Source of the DNA: Sphingomonas sp. dw_22
GTDB taxonomy: Bacteria > Pseudomonadota > Alphaproteobacteria > Sphingomonadales > Sphingomonadaceae
NCBI RefSeq assembly: GCF_018449795.1
Contig: NZ_JAAVVE010000015.1
Location: 1-64,000, forward strand
Length of the DNA: 64,000 nt
Reading direction: 5' to 3'
Of this stretch, positions 63,184-64,000 are shown piece by piece (the first letter of the stretch is position 1; every line of letters starts with the position of its first letter). The notes beneath the pieces were generated by a model. That model was given only the letters and a program-made list of their open reading frames with translations, searched no databases and was not told where the DNA came from. Both the position numbers and the translations under genes were made by a program.

Positions 63184-64000
63184 TCAGCGTCCCAGCGCCG
63201 CCTTCACCGCGGCCCAGTCGACCAGCTTGAAGTTCTGGGCCTGGCCGTCATTGTCGCCGTCCTGCATCGCCACCAGCCCCTGGCCGAAGCGGCCGATCGG
63301 GCCGGTCCAGGCATCGACGCCGTCGGTGCCGCTGACGCCATCGACGCCGCCCGAGGGCGCCACGCGGAAACGGCCGACATAGCGCTCGCTGCCCGCCGCG
63401 CCGGTCACGTCCCACACCGCGAAGGCATCGTCGCCCTGGCTGGAAACGATCAGATAGGTCGCGCCGCCGTCCCGCAGCAGCGACATGCCCTCGACATCGT
63501 CGACCAACTGCCCCTGCCGCGCCTTCGCGACCGAAATGCGGGTGCCCGGCGCAGCCTTGAGGTCGTAGCGCCAGATGCCGACATCCTCCTCGCCCACGAA
63601 CAGCGTGGCGGCGGCATCATCGACGGTGCAGCCCTCGGACTGGGTGCCGATGGCGAAGCGCAGCCGCTCCTTGCCGGAAATCGCGGGCTGCGACAGGTCG
63701 AGGTCATAGACGCGGACCTGCCCGTCCTTCAGCACGAGCACGGCGACCGGCGCATCGTCGATCCGGCCCATGCAGAAACCATAGGGCTCGCCGGTGTCGG
63801 CCGGGATGAAGCCAGCGGGCCTCACGTCGCTCGCCCCGTCGAAACGATAGAGCGCCACGCCCATCCTGCCCGGCGTGCGGGCCGAGGCGCCGGCGACGAA
63901 GCCTTCGCCCTCCGGCCGGAGATCGACATTGTTGAGCAGCCCGTCGGGCAGGAACTGGAGCACTTCGCCGCCGAGGGCGAAGACATAGAGGCCCGCCTTC
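63184..64000 (-). CDS. Beta-propeller phytase (N-terminal part outside window)
   Basis: Only the C-terminal 271 residues are in the window; the frame runs in from the right edge. Blades of the 3-phytase propeller can be seen: NNVDLRPEGEGFVAGASAR, GEPYGFCMGRIDDAPVAVLVLKDGQVRVYDLDL, SEGCTVDDAAATLFVGEEDVGIWRYDL, DDVEGMSLLRDGGATYLIVSSQGDDAFAVWD, and the end DGVDAWTGPIGRFGQGLVAMQDGDNDGQAQNFKLVDW. The Glu and Asp in EGCTVDD and DDVEG are at expected calcium-site positions. It releases phosphate from phytate, probably outside the cell. Confidence 0.93.
   Translation of the reverse strand, partial: KAGLYVFALGGEVLQFLPDGLLNNVDLRPEGEGFVAGASARTPGRMGVALYRFDGASDVRPAGFIPADTGEPYGFCMGRIDDAPVAVLVLKDGQVRVYDLDLSQPAISGKERLRFAIGTQSEGCTVDDAAATLFVGEEDVGIWRYDLKAAPGTRISVAKARQGQLVDDVEGMSLLRDGGATYLIVSSQGDDAFAVWDVTGAAGSERYVGRFRVAPSGGVDGVSGTDGVDAWTGPIGRFGQGLVAMQDGDNDGQAQNFKLVDWAAVKAALGR

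Overview
The window looks like the chromosome of a sphingomonad (Alphaproteobacteria, Sphingomonadales). The evidence is very high GC, a PEP-CTERM protein with the sphingomonad-style tail, an NDUFA12 homologue, small protein families I associate with sphingomonads, and many alphaproteobacterial palindromic repeats. Lineage and families are recognised by eye, not by database search.

Region 1 (1-20,000, minus strand) is a complete division and cell wall (dcw) cluster, read from right to left: mraZ-rsmH-ftsL-ftsI-murE-murF-mraY-murD-ftsW-murG-murC-(small ORF)-murB-ddl-ftsQ-ftsA-ftsZ, then a secreted TPR protein that leaves the window. From mraZ to ftsQ most stops overlap the next start by 1-4 bases, often with GTG or TTG starts. 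The exceptions matter: a palindromic element fills the murE/murF gap and carries a second palindrome nested in one arm. A related element sits in frame inside murD. Two TGGGG boxes 10 bp apart lie in the likely mraZ promoter.

Region 2 (20,000-36,500) is mixed accessory and housekeeping content: cysteine synthase, an Mpo1-like protein, a VapBC pair followed by a DNA glycosylase, a vWA lipoprotein, a lone ParA, aat, a DUF2155 protein and an NDUFA12 homologue, a DUF192 protein, a double cold-shock-domain protein, recX, a fatty acyl-AMP ligase, a GGDEF/EAL protein and a PEP-CTERM protein. Three copies of a ~110 bp palindromic repeat mark gaps here.

Region 3 (36,500-43,930) holds tRNA-Trp, a DedA/YqaA protein, secE and nusG, then about 3.1 kb of small genes (including a cold-shock protein and a DUF6481-like protein), then rplK-rplA and, behind a terminator, a repeat and a separate promoter, rplJ-rplL. 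The usual nusG-rplK adjacency is therefore broken.

Region 4 (43,930-52,500) carries a proline-rich membrane protein, an acyltransferase-SGNH protein, a pair of M16 peptidases (one with and one without the zinc motif) and an alpha-amino acid ester hydrolase-like enzyme. The rplL-rpoB adjacency is broken too.

Region 5 (52,500-64,000) contains rpoB and rpoC behind a near-consensus promoter, a MipA/OmpV-like protein, an LLM flavin-dependent oxidoreductase and the C-terminal part of a beta-propeller phytase cut by the window edge. No rRNA, CRISPR array, transposase or phage gene was seen.
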